From NCBI GenBank assembly GCA_904419145.1, contig CAJFQQ010000005.1, positions 20,140 through 84,139 on the forward strand: a stretch of 64,000 nt of DNA, written 5' to 3'. The notes below the pieces were generated by a model. It worked only from the letters and a program-made list of their open reading frames with translations, searched no databases and was not told the DNA's origin. Shown one piece after another: positions 9,326 to 17,877 of the stretch (position 1 is the first letter of the stretch; every line of letters begins with the position of its first letter). This stretch comes from an uncultured Oscillospiraceae bacterium (GTDB lineage Bacteria; Bacillota; Clostridia; Oscillospirales; Oscillospiraceae). Made by a program: the position numbers and the translations under genes.

Positions 9326-12300
9326 TCCTCCTTATGCTCTCCTTGGTTCCCCGCAGGCACCCTCCCTCGGAGGTATTTTTCCTCAAATACCTGCGCTGGG
9401 AGCGGCAGGTCATAATAGGATCCCTGGGCGTAGAGACAGCCCATTTTGAGCAGCACTTCCAACTGCATCTGGGTCTCCACACCCTCCGCCACACAGCTTT
9501 TATGATGGGTATGGCAGATCTGGACAATATCCTGGACCAGCGTTTGAGTGATGGGGTTGTTAACCACATTCGCGATCAGGCTGCGGTCCATTTTGATGGT
9601 GTCAAACTTCACATTGGTGAAAAGCGAAAGATTTGCATACTGGGAACCGAAATCATCCAGGCTCAGCCGCAGGCCGCAGGCGTGGAACTGATCTACAATG
9701 GCCCGAAATTCGGAGGTTTCAATCCCACCGCCCCGCTCTGTGATTTCCAGCTCCAATGCCTGTGCCGGAATATCTGGAAAACGGCTTTGAATGGCCAGGA
9801 CGGAGGCCAGAGTGGAGGGATGCACCAGCGTGGCCCGGGAGAGATTCACGGCCATAGGGATAATTCCCATTCCGGCGGCGCGCCACTGCTCCGCCTGGGC
9901 AAGGCTCTGTTCCAGGACGAAGAGGTCCAGTTCCCGGATGGCGCCAGTTTCCTCCAGATATTCGATGAACTGCGACGGCGCAATGACTGCGCCATCCTCG
10001 CTGATCCCGCGCACCAGCGCCTCGGCTCCAGAAAGCGTGCCTGTGCGCAGGTCGATCTTTGGCTGATAGTAGACTGTGAACCGCCCATCGTGCATCGCAC
10101 CTCGCGCTGCGGAGCCGTCCTCCAGTCCGGATGCCGGAAGCCCATCTTCTTCCGTCAGGACAGTTCCCAAATGCATGGCGGCCTGAGCCTTTTTTACAAG
10201 GCGTCTGCCGGCAAACTCACCGTCTGCCCAGGCGCGGCCAATCCGCACCTGCTTGGGATAGCGGCGCTGGAGGATCGACCGCAGGCGGCCGCAGCAGGCC
10301 AGGAATACCTCGCGGGTAGTGTTGGGATAAAAGACAACAAACTCTGCCTCTCGCGTTCGGAACAACAGTGCCGGACCGAAGATCTCTTCCAGCGTATGGA
10401 CTACATACCAGAGCATCCGGCTCCCTGATTCAAAACCGTCGCGGCCGCTGCGAGAGGAAAGACCGGGGATATCCAGACAAGCAACGCCCATGGAACTGTA
10501 ATGCCGTGATGTAAGGGTGCAGAGCGCCTCCAGATAAACCCGCAAATCCGGCAGCCCCATGAGCCGCTCTGTGGCGGACGATGGGCTGCGATCTTCGCCG
10601 CTGAACCGCTCCCGCTGTTGCAGCATGAAGGGGATCAGGGTGCCGAACAGCGCCGCGTCTGCCGGGTGTTTCCGGGCGTTTTCAACACAAAGGAACCCCT
10701 CAATCGGCTGCTGCGGTTCACGGATCAGTGGAAAAACGGTGAAATGCCAGGGCAGCTGCGCCGCATCGCTCGCATCTGCCTTGTCCGGAACCTGCCGGGT
10801 AAGAAAGACAGGAGTCCGTTCTGCCATGCAGCGGAGCAACAGGGGAAAGCGTTCCAGCTGCATGCCGGAGACGACCTGCTGGATGCTGCGCTTGCTGCCG
10901 CGCGTCCACTCGAAGGTCATAATGACCGCATGGCGGTTTTCCACCAGCATCAGGGTGTAGACACGGTCCGCGCAGTAATACGCGCCGATGGTCTGCAGTA
11001 CGCCCATCAGTGAGGCGTTCAAGGTTTTGGCGGTGAGCATGCCAGATACACAGTCCAGGGCAACGTCCTTTTCCTGTTCCGACAGGGGGCGTCTCATTTC
11101 CGAGTCGTGGATGGAGACCTCTTCATCGCTTTCCTCGGCCTGCAGGCGTATCCAGCCCCAGTCCTCCTGCTCCTGTGCAAAGGCCACCGTATCTGTTGCC
11201 GCGTTCCACCAGTGCGCACATACCTGAAGCGCTTGGTCCAGCATGGCATGGTAACGGGCGGCTGCCGCCGGCATTACAGAGATACCGGCAATCAGGCGCA
11301 GTGCATTGTAGACGGGCTCAGGGGCAAACATCCGGCGCAATGCGGCCAGGGCCTCCTCTATGCGGCGGCGTAGCCCTTCTTTTTCGATCACATCAGGGAA
11401 TACGATGATGAACTGCTGCGGGCTGTATTGTCCCAGCAGGCAGCTGCCGCCCAAAACCAGTGACAGCCCCACGGAGAGGGCGTATCGCATCTGATTTGTT
11501 TCCGCATTGGATGGAAACTTTTCCAACCCGCTGAATTGCAGAACCGCCACCGCAAGGTTCCCGCTCTTGCGTCCGGAGAAGAGTGCTTCCGCCATCCATT
11601 GGATCGTGTCGCGGACGTACATTCGACTGACACTGTCTCGCTTGGCACCGCCGCGGATCACATGCTCGAAGTGACGGGCCGGATCCAGCCAGATCAAATA
11701 GACAAAGAGATAGATGTGTCGAGAGATGGGTTCCTCTGTCAGGTAAAGGACATGCCGCACCCAGCGGATACTGCCGCTGCGATCGGCCCGCCGGTATTCC
11801 GCGCACAGCCAGTGCCTCCCCTGCTGACACATCTGCAGTAACCTGTCCCGGTCGAAATTGGCGACAAAATTTCCTTGATCGCCTTTGCAGAAAATCTTTT
11901 CCTTCTCCAGCCGCAAAATCTCAGAGCAGCGGGTATCTTGTACCTGTCCGCTGAGATCGGAGCCCTCGATCCAGAGAAACTCCACCTTGTCCAACTCCAG
12001 ATCGGCACGCATCTGCATCATGAGATCGGACAACAGGATCTCAGGCAGCTGGTGGTGGTCAGGAGGCCAGTCGCCCGCGCCTATCATGCTTTTAGACAAG
12101 TCGTCCAGCACGCCCACGGCCCGCACTGCCCGGCCTACATCGTCGAACAGCATGCGGTATGAGATAGAAACCCAGTTGTAGCAGCCGCTATTCCTGCTGC
12201 GGACGGCAAAGTTGCCGAACCCCTGGAGACGTCCATCCAGAAGTTCTTGCGCGAAGGTCCGGAAACGGGCTACAGAATCCGGATGGATCCAGCCGCTTGA

Positions 12301-13434
12301 AACCAGATCGTCTGGGAAACGACGCAAGCCGTCGCCGAGCGTATAGGCTTTTCCATCTTGTGTATATCCACGGAAGGTTCGGTTGGAAAGATCTACTTCC
12401 CAGAGCCGCTTGGAAGTCTGGTCGAAAGCGGTCTGAAGCCGGCGGATCTGCTCCTCTTGACGCCGCTGGGTCTCCTTGAATTGGGAAACATCGTTTGTGG
12501 TGACCAGCATTACGGGAACATCGCCGTCATAGTCGATCTGCGCGGCGCGGGTATGCCACCAAAGCCAGCGCCGCCCATCGCCGGCACAGACGCGGTGGGT
12601 GTGCTCCACCACAGCGCCCTGCTGCAATCCCTCCTGCAGCGCCTTAAGGAGGGAGATATAGTCATCCGGATGGATCAGATCGGAGAGCGGCCTGGGCAGT
12701 GGATAGGACTCCGGAGCGCTCCCGATGATCCGGCAGAAACTGGGGCTGACGTAGATCACCCGCGGCATCTCCCCCATTTCCAGAAGGACAACGCCGCTGT
12801 CAATATTTTCCAACAAACCGCTGAGCGTGATAGAGTTGATGGGACGCACATCCCGGGTTTCCTGATACTTTCCTCGATTTTTCAGACAGTACTGATGCCG
12901 GCCGGCTTTTTTTGCCTTATAGAGTGCCAGATCCGCAGACTGGTACAGGCCGTCAAACTCCTGCCCAGGTCCCGCAAGATGGATGCCCACACTGGCCGTG
13001 ACATTGACGATTTCACGGTCACCAAGAGCCAGGTGCAGATTCTCACAGATAGCGGCGGCCTTCGTGCGAACCAATTCCTCAGAGATCTGCCCGCAGAGAA
13101 ACGCCGCAAATTCATCGCCGCCCAGGCGCCCGACAACATCGCTCGCGTGGAAGAGACCTGAGAGGATCCGGCCTGCTTGCCGGATAGCCTGATCTCCCGC
13201 CCGATGCCCCAGCGTGTCATTGACCTGCTTGAAATTGTCCAGATCAATGATAAATAGCGCACAGGTGTCCTCCGGGGCCATCGCTTTCAGACGCTCCTTG
13301 ATGGAATACTCCATCGCTGCCCGGTTCAGAAGTCCAGAGAGGGCGTCTATGGACGCGCGCCGCTGCAAATCATCCAAGAAGCCGGGGTCCTGAATGCGCG
13401 CTTCGGATGATAGTGTATCGTATTGATCTACCAT
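9322..13434 (-). CDS. Giant multi-domain GGDEF-PAS-GAF-EAL c-di-GMP turnover protein
   Basis: About 1370 residues and no TM segments. Order: intact GGDEF (LGGDEFAAFL, DLDNFKQVND, near residue 108), two PAS-type modules (about 200-460), a central region with a decayed GGDEF-like fold (about 615-760), a GAF-like domain (about 780-940), another decayed GGDEF (FRTREAEFVVFY replaces the signature, about 985-1110), then a full EAL domain (GAEALVR, VNLS, EITE, LDDFG, IKMDRS, AEGVET). It could both make and break c-di-GMP, with PAS and GAF ligands setting the balance. ATG 13434 is preferred (GAGG nine bases upstream) over an in-frame GTG at 13449. Co-transcribed with the CheB-CheR gene. Confidence 0.88.
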   Translation of the reverse strand: MVDQYDTLSSEARIQDPGFLDDLQRRASIDALSGLLNRAAMEYSIKERLKAMAPEDTCALFIIDLDNFKQVNDTLGHRAGDQAIRQAGRILSGLFHASDVVGRLGGDEFAAFLCGQISEELVRTKAAAICENLHLALGDREIVNVTASVGIHLAGPGQEFDGLYQSADLALYKAKKAGRHQYCLKNRGKYQETRDVRPINSITLSGLLENIDSGVVLLEMGEMPRVIYVSPSFCRIIGSAPESYPLPRPLSDLIHPDDYISLLKALQEGLQQGAVVEHTHRVCAGDGRRWLWWHTRAAQIDYDGDVPVMLVTTNDVSQFKETQRRQEEQIRRLQTAFDQTSKRLWEVDLSNRTFRGYTQDGKAYTLGDGLRRFPDDLVSSGWIHPDSVARFRTFAQELLDGRLQGFGNFAVRSRNSGCYNWVSISYRMLFDDVGRAVRAVGVLDDLSKSMIGAGDWPPDHHQLPEILLSDLMMQMRADLELDKVEFLWIEGSDLSGQVQDTRCSEILRLEKEKIFCKGDQGNFVANFDRDRLLQMCQQGRHWLCAEYRRADRSGSIRWVRHVLYLTEEPISRHIYLFVYLIWLDPARHFEHVIRGGAKRDSVSRMYVRDTIQWMAEALFSGRKSGNLAVAVLQFSGLEKFPSNAETNQMRYALSVGLSLVLGGSCLLGQYSPQQFIIVFPDVIEKEGLRRRIEEALAALRRMFAPEPVYNALRLIAGISVMPAAAARYHAMLDQALQVCAHWWNAATDTVAFAQEQEDWGWIRLQAEESDEEVSIHDSEMRRPLSEQEKDVALDCVSGMLTAKTLNASLMGVLQTIGAYYCADRVYTLMLVENRHAVIMTFEWTRGSKRSIQQVVSGMQLERFPLLLRCMAERTPVFLTRQVPDKADASDAAQLPWHFTVFPLIREPQQPIEGFLCVENARKHPADAALFGTLIPFMLQQRERFSGEDRSPSSATERLMGLPDLRVYLEALCTLTSRHYSSMGVACLDIPGLSSRSGRDGFESGSRMLWYVVHTLEEIFGPALLFRTREAEFVVFYPNTTREVFLACCGRLRSILQRRYPKQVRIGRAWADGEFAGRRLVKKAQAAMHLGTVLTEEDGLPASGLEDGSAARGAMHDGRFTVYYQPKIDLRTGTLSGAEALVRGISEDGAVIAPSQFIEYLEETGAIRELDLFVLEQSLAQAEQWRAAGMGIIPMAVNLSRATLVHPSTLASVLAIQSRFPDIPAQALELEITERGGGIETSEFRAIVDQFHACGLRLSLDDFGSQYANLSLFTNVKFDTIKMDRSLIANVVNNPITQTLVQDIVQICHTHHKSCVAEGVETQMQLEVLLKMGCLYAQGSYYDLPLPAQVFEEKYLRGRVPAGNQGEHKEE

Positions 13435-13559
13435 ACAGGCATTCCTCACTTCCTCCGAACTTTAGGGTGCTGCGGTAAGACGATGAGCGCTTCCGCCATT
13501 CTGCAGACAAAGCCTTTGTATACAAAAAAATAATTATGTCCTATTTCTATACCATTATA

Positions 13560-13588
13560 ATTATACCATATGCAGGAAGGATACACAA
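13560..13588 (-). promoter_or_regulatory. Sigma-A type promoter for the GGDEF/EAL-CheBR operon
   Basis: On the minus strand a TTGTGT -35 (13583-13588) and a perfect TATAAT -10 (13560-13565) are separated by 17 bases. This predicts a leader of about 120 bases before the coding region. Confidence 0.6.
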
Positions 13589-13925
13589 CTTTTTTGCGCA
13601 TCTCTGCGCAGGGAAAGGATATGCTGGAATACTTCTGCCTTCGGCGGTGAAAATCCACCACTCTGGCAGCAGAGAAAAAGTGCATAGAGCCTGAATGAGA
13701 AAGCAAAATGGGAGCATCGGTAAAGATGTTCCCCTGGATGCGTCTGGAGTGCCTTGAATCCGGCGGGAAGGGGGATGACGGACAAGAGGGGCCTCGTCTG
13801 CCCGCTCCTGGGAGCGCCTCTCCCGGTCGAAGCAAAACAGGATTTTATGATAGACGCAGGTTTCTTGATAACGGACTTTGCAGTACCAATAGCAGTGTCG
13901 CCAGTGCCTCACCGTCATCCTTCCA
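13589..13925. other. Non-coding stretch between GGDEF/EAL promoter and merR-like gene
   Basis: No ORF here has a convincing start site or recognisable protein. I see no tRNA or repeat. A minus-strand stretch around 13630-13670 superficially resembles a riboswitch core and is treated under the rejected items. Confidence 0.4.
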
Positions 13926-14723
13926 TTATTCCTCCACCGGCACCGCCAGACGGGTTAAATAGTTGTCGGCAGAGATGTCCTGACCGGTGTAAGGGGCGAC
14001 CAGAGCGAGGCTCCGCACATACCCGGCGGGGCGGAGGCCCAGTTCCCTGATTTTTGCCCCAAAGGCATTGAAGACTTCCGCGCAGCGGTCATAATTTCCA
14101 CGGTACAGGCAGGAAAAGGCCCGGCAGGCGGGATAGACCACAGCGTCCTCCGGCGCGGTGTCCGGCTCCAGAGGGATGCAGCAAGTGAAGTTTACCACGT
14201 CTTCTGTGAATGCCCCTCGGATAAAATCGTCCCGCCGGTTGATGACAAACAGCGGCTCGGTTGCCAGCAGACGGTAGCCCCGTTCCACAGCCTGATGATA
14301 GAGATTGTACATCGCCCAGTAGCGGTTTTCCACGGTGGTTCCCTGGAATTCCCCGGTAAAGCAGACATACTGGGGAAGAGTGACGAATTCAAAACTGAGG
14401 TGCTCCCGGTTTTCAACCCGCAGCCGGATCTCCTCGCAGACCCGCTTCATGATGGAAAGCCGCGCTTCCGCCTGCTCCAGCAGTTCCTGGGAGGCACCGC
14501 CCATGCGGTAATACAGTTGAATGTCATCGTATGGCATCCCCATCTTCAGGAACAACTGAATCTGCATGATCCGGCTGACGTTGTGATTGTCGTAGTAGCG
14601 ATAGCCGCTCTGCGCGTCGATGAACGCGGGACGGAGCAGCCCCTTGCGCTCCAGGCGAAGGATGGTGGCCCGGGAGAGGCCGCAGCACCGGCTGACTTGG
14701 TGGACTGTAAACAGATCTTTCAT
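13926..14723 (-). CDS. MerR-family regulator with GyrI-like effector-binding domain
   Basis: The start at 14723 follows GAGG by eight bases; the frame is open further upstream. Residues 1-70 are a MerR winged HTH (FTVHQVSRCCGLSRATILRLERKG ending in GYRYYD). A helical linker dimerises the protein (about 80-110). The rest resembles the GyrI-like small-molecule-binding domain of BltR/BmrR-type regulators. Such proteins bind a drug-like ligand and activate by twisting a promoter with an over-long spacer. The divergent intergenic region contains exactly such a promoter (see 14748-14778). Confidence 0.82.
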   Translation of the reverse strand: MKDLFTVHQVSRCCGLSRATILRLERKGLLRPAFIDAQSGYRYYDNHNVSRIMQIQLFLKMGMPYDDIQLYYRMGGASQELLEQAEARLSIMKRVCEEIRLRVENREHLSFEFVTLPQYVCFTGEFQGTTVENRYWAMYNLYHQAVERGYRLLATEPLFVINRRDDFIRGAFTEDVVNFTCCIPLEPDTAPEDAVVYPACRAFSCLYRGNYDRCAEVFNAFGAKIRELGLRPAGYVRSLALVAPYTGQDISADNYLTRLAVPVEE

Positions 14724-14747
14724 TTCGACTGCCTCACAGGTGTTGAC

Positions 14748-14778
14748 TTGTCCATGGGTGGACATGTTACAGTATAAT
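14748..14778 (+). promoter_or_regulatory. MerR-type 19-bp-spacer promoter with operator in the spacer
   Basis: Rightward TTGTCC (14748-14753) and TATAAT (14773-14778) are 19 bases apart, the spacing typical of MerR-activated promoters. The inverted repeat TGTCCA-TGGG-TGGACA (14749-14764) overlaps the -35 and the spacer. A more canonical TTGACT at 14743 is 24 bases away and unlikely to be used. Expected to drive the GGDEF gene at 15056. Confidence 0.55.
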
Positions 14779-14799
14779 ATAAATCTCAGTAAACAGCAA
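14771..14799 (-). promoter_or_regulatory. Promoter for the merR-like gene, overlapping the divergent promoter
   Basis: On the minus strand TTGCTG (14794-14799) and TATACT (14771-14776) are 17 bases apart. Its -10 shares bases with the -10 of the rightward promoter, so the two promoters are probably mutually exclusive and the operator could control both. Confidence 0.5.
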
Positions 14800-15003
14800 G
14801 GGCTGCCTGGGACGGTGGGATCCTTGTCCCGGCTCTGGGGCCCAGTAAGGAAACGTATTCTGATGAAACAGCGGCCTGAGGGGATTTTGCTTTGCCGAAG
14901 TATCGTAATGATCCTGATCGTCGGGATCGCTCTGGAACCAGATTCTTATTCGGGACAGCAATAGGACGAAATACAAATTTTGTCTCATTATTGATTAGAA
15001 CGT

Positions 15004-15036
15004 GCACCTTTTCCCATGGCAAGTTCGGAAAGGTGC
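15004..15036 (+). promoter_or_regulatory. Leader hairpin just upstream of the GGDEF ribosome-binding site
   Basis: Arms GCACCTTTTCC (15004-15014) and GGAAAGGTGC (15027-15036) form a stem ending four bases before AAGGAG at 15041. It may modulate translation. The rest of the leader (14779-15003) holds no gene and no recognised riboswitch. Confidence 0.35.
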
Positions 15037-15055
15037 CAGGAAGGAGTTCCGCTTT

Positions 15056-16165
15056 ATGTATGCGAAAATCAAGGCTTTTTTCATAGTGCCTCCTGAGGTG
15101 TTGCCGGAGTTCTGGGATACCGCGCTCAGCCGGAACCGGATTTCCCTGCGAGTCATCTGCATCATGATTTTCGGCATGGAACTATTCAACATGGGGCGTG
15201 TCCTGTTTTGGTCAAACTCAGGGCTTGGAACGCTGAATAACCGAATCTATTTCGCCCTGTACCTCTCCTTATTCCTTGCTGCTGCGGCCTGCCTGTTGTT
15301 TGGAGATGCCTTTCGCAGCCAGCGCCGGGCTGTCAATCAATTCATTCAATATGCTTCCGTGCTGTTTTTCCTGCTGTGGCACGTCTGTATCAACGCCTAC
15401 GACCTGATTCGAAATCCAGATGCGGAAATCGGCCTCTATTTGACGGCGGTGCTGGGCATATCGGTATTCATCCTCATGCCGGCAAAATTGGCATGCCTCA
15501 TGCACGGGAGCGCCTATCTCATATTCATGCTTTTGGCCGGCGGGATCGTTACCGATGGCGATAAGGTCAACCTCACCTGCACAACCATTGTGGCGCTGGC
15601 GGTTTCTCTGACCAACAGCCACTACCACGCCACCATCCTGGCCCAACAACAGAAGATCCACCAGATGAACGAGAACTTGCGCGCTCTGGCACAGCGGGAT
15701 TCGTTGACCGGCCTGCTGAATAAGTCCGCCTTCCAGCGCTGTGTCGAGACCCATCCGCAATTAAAGGGGACGACACTGCTCATTGCGGACCTGGATAATT
15801 TTAAGGGCATCAACGACGGGTATGGGCATCCCTGTGGCGACTATGTGCTGAAGGAAATATCGATCCAAATTGCAGACGCCTTTCCGAATGCGGTGGGAAT
15901 TGGCCGAATCGGCGGAGACGAGTTCGGCCTGCTGATAGATGCAACAGATGAAGAATTCCTGCGGGAGTCTGTGCGGCGCTTGGTTCGGACGGCCGCTGAA
16001 ATCACATGGCATGGAGTCCCTCTTGAGGTCGGGTGCAGTTTTGGCGGTTGCAGGATAAGCCGCCTCGGCGCGACCTACGAAGAACTCTACGCCGAGGCGG
16101 ACCGTGCCCTCTATCAGGCCAAAAGCATCGGGAAAAGCCAGTTCTGTCTCAGCCGGTTGGTGTAG
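15056..16165 (+). CDS. Membrane diguanylate cyclase (GGDEF)
   Basis: ATG 15056 has AAGGAG nine bases upstream; a GTG at 15002 in frame is disfavoured. The first 200 residues hold about six hydrophobic helices, and the GGDEF domain fills the C-terminal 165 residues (DSLTGLLNKSAF, IADLDNFKGIND, RIGGDEFGLLI). There is no RxxD site before GGDEF, so no product inhibition is expected. Expected role: synthesis of c-di-GMP in response to a membrane-sensed signal. Divergent from the MerR-type regulator, which may switch it in response to a small ligand. The N-terminal domain is not one I can assign to a named sensor family. Confidence 0.87.
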   Translation: MYAKIKAFFIVPPEVLPEFWDTALSRNRISLRVICIMIFGMELFNMGRVLFWSNSGLGTLNNRIYFALYLSLFLAAAACLLFGDAFRSQRRAVNQFIQYASVLFFLLWHVCINAYDLIRNPDAEIGLYLTAVLGISVFILMPAKLACLMHGSAYLIFMLLAGGIVTDGDKVNLTCTTIVALAVSLTNSHYHATILAQQQKIHQMNENLRALAQRDSLTGLLNKSAFQRCVETHPQLKGTTLLIADLDNFKGINDGYGHPCGDYVLKEISIQIADAFPNAVGIGRIGGDEFGLLIDATDEEFLRESVRRLVRTAAEITWHGVPLEVGCSFGGCRISRLGATYEELYAEADRALYQAKSIGKSQFCLSRLV

Positions 16166-16518
16166 CAATTTGGCGCCGGTTTTACCATTTGAGGAAATCG
16201 GCAGCCCGGTAAAATCCCGTTCCAGGGCGCCTTTTGATACAGTGCAGCAGACGTCTTGGACCGTTTGGCCGATCCGTTTATGAAGCTTGCATATGATTTG
16301 GTTTGTTTACCAGAAATAGGTGCTGGCGACCCAGCCATCGTCGTGTCGCTGTGGTGTATCCATTTTCGTTTGTCAACCCTTTCCGTGATGAAGTTCCAAA
16401 CCGTTTCTCCTGAATTGAAAAATGTACGATAGATTTGTCTGTATCGGCAATCAGGTGGGGTGTTCCATTGGATTTTTTCTGGATTGCAAATTATTGCGCC
16501 AGAGGCATTTCGTGTGGA
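16166..16518. other. 353-base stretch without a recognisable gene
   Basis: Lies between the GGDEF gene and the reverse-transcriptase remnant. No ORF with a good start, no repeat and no RNA motif was recognised. It adjoins the mosaic of broken genes and may be decayed sequence. Confidence 0.4.
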
Positions 16519-17736
16519 TTAGTAGATAAATTCATTCTCTTCCAGAATATCAATGAATTCTTCGTAAAGGAGTTCCTCTTCTTTGGTGAATTTGGTTTCG
16601 CTCCCCATGCCTTCCCGCTTGAGCCGCTCGGCAATCAGTTTTTTTAGTTTATCGAGAGAGGTATAAAGCTCCGTCCGGGTAGCGTACTCATAGTTTTTCG
16701 TGTATGGAGATGGTTCTTTGTAGGTGAACTGTGGGTTGTAGAACTTAACCTTTTTTGTGAGAAGCTCCCGAAAAAAAGTGTTTTTCCTTGCGAATTCAAA
16801 TGGATCCTCCCCGGGAAGGTTGAGCCATTTCATGCGGGTCGCTTCATATGCCAGCAGCCAATGGGATGACCACATTAAGGTGTTGGATTCGCCTCTGTCA
16901 TCAACATCTTCCGCAATTAATTCATCCCGAAGCGCTCGACGCTGCTGCAACATCTTTGGCTTGTTTTTTGCGCCTGCGGAGTCAATCATGTCGAGCATAA
17001 TAATGATCGCCAACTCATTTGAAGACTGTAAAACCCGCATCATATAATCCTGAGAGATGGGTATGCTGAATACCTTGACAAACCAGACGGCCCAAACCAA
17101 TTCCTGTTCCCGGTTCAAAAGCAATGACTCGTCCATGACACTATAAATAGATGCTTTCAATAACCTGGTTTTGAGCAGTTTTTTGTTTTTCCAGAAAATA
17201 GGAAGAATCCGATTGGATAATGCGGGAAATCGTACCCAAAGATTGATTAAGCGCGATTGCATGGCAGGCCAGTTGGCTGCGGTATAACGACATTGCGCAA
17301 TAACGGAAAGCCCATATTTAATGATGGCAATATCTCGATATGTGTTGTATTCCATAATCAGTTTTGAAAGGAACACATCGGGCTGAAGATGGATATACTG
17401 CTTGATCTGTTCTACCCAGAGCTTGCCGTATAAAAAAGGGCTCTCATTGATCTGCAGTTTGCTTTCATTGAAATTTAATTCATACCTGGATAAACAGACG
17501 CGGATGAATGCAATGATTTCTTGCACTTGTGTGCTATATTTTGTGTAGATATACTTGCTCTTGTCGTACATCTCTGCAGGACCATACTTTTTATTGACAT
17601 AGAGCGTCGCAAAGAAGATAGAGATGATAAACACCAGGGCGAAGGGCAGCGCGCCCCAGATGAAATACTCAGAATAGCTGAGCCCTGTGACGGCAAGCAG
17701 TGCCAGAACGGGACCGGATGTAGGGGACAGGATCAT
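16519..17736 (-). CDS. Chimeric ORF: transporter-like tail fused to the C-terminal part of a UG/Abi-type reverse transcriptase
   Basis: Starting from ATG 17736 it has 405 codons. The first 45 or so residues are two hydrophobic stretches that look like the C-terminal end of an ion/dicarboxylate transporter (SPTSGPVLALL). After about residue 58 the sequence changes to a soluble helical protein. The stretch SRYELNFNESKLQI (around 17450-17490) matches the motif that follows the catalytic YADD in reverse transcriptases. The rest resembles the alpha-helical C-terminal region of UG/Abi-class enzymes. No YADD and no fingers or palm motifs are present, so polymerase activity is not expected. The gene is visibly richer in A+T than its neighbours, which suggests transfer. 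Family assignment is from memory of the motif pattern and is uncertain. Confidence 0.5.
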   Translation of the reverse strand: MILSPTSGPVLALLAVTGLSYSEYFIWGALPFALVFIISIFFATLYVNKKYGPAEMYDKSKYIYTKYSTQVQEIIAFIRVCLSRYELNFNESKLQINESPFLYGKLWVEQIKQYIHLQPDVFLSKLIMEYNTYRDIAIIKYGLSVIAQCRYTAANWPAMQSRLINLWVRFPALSNRILPIFWKNKKLLKTRLLKASIYSVMDESLLLNREQELVWAVWFVKVFSIPISQDYMMRVLQSSNELAIIIMLDMIDSAGAKNKPKMLQQRRALRDELIAEDVDDRGESNTLMWSSHWLLAYEATRMKWLNLPGEDPFEFARKNTFFRELLTKKVKFYNPQFTYKEPSPYTKNYEYATRTELYTSLDKLKKLIAERLKREGMGSETKFTKEEELLYEEFIDILEENEFIY

Positions 17737-17743
17737 CCCTGCT

Positions 17744-17788
17744 TCACCGGAGGAACTTGGTCCCGTTTTCAAAGAGAAAGTTGTTCAT
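17744..17788 (-). pseudogene. 14-codon stub resembling the N-terminus of an iron-containing alcohol dehydrogenase
   Basis: An ATG at 17788 with AGAGG six bases upstream reads MNNFLFENGTKFLR and then stops. The pattern (M-N-x-F-x-F-E-N-x-T-K) is the usual start of Fe-dependent alcohol dehydrogenases. The stop is seven bases before the ATG of the chimeric ORF. It looks like the surviving 5' end of a deleted gene whose promoter and RBS now sit in front of the chimera. A leader peptide is the alternative. Confidence 0.4.
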
Positions 17789-17842
17789 AGCACACCTCTG
17801 ATCCCGTCCCTGTTGGGACGCTTCTGTTTGTGCTTCTATTAT

Positions 17843-17872
17843 AAAAAAATCGAGACTTCCGCAGAAGTCTCG
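17843..17872 (-). terminator. Intrinsic terminator after the truncated lysR gene
   Basis: On the minus strand a perfect 9-bp stem CGAGACTTC with its complement (17851-17859 and 17864-17872), a 4-base loop and then a run of six T. It begins five bases after the lysR fragment's stop. Confidence 0.85.
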
Positions 17873-17877
17873 AAAAG

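Noticed and set aside
13620..13680. Minus-strand stretch with GCCGAAGG and a GGTG-CACC hairpin, resembling a glycine-riboswitch or T-box core
   Set aside because: The other conserved parts (CUCAGGCAAAAGGAC for glycine, TGGNACCGCG for T-box) are missing, and the stretch lies upstream of the only good promoter.
14779..15055. Possible c-di-GMP riboswitch in the leader of the GGDEF gene
   Set aside because: I looked for GEMM-type conserved bases and found none; only a simple hairpin is present.
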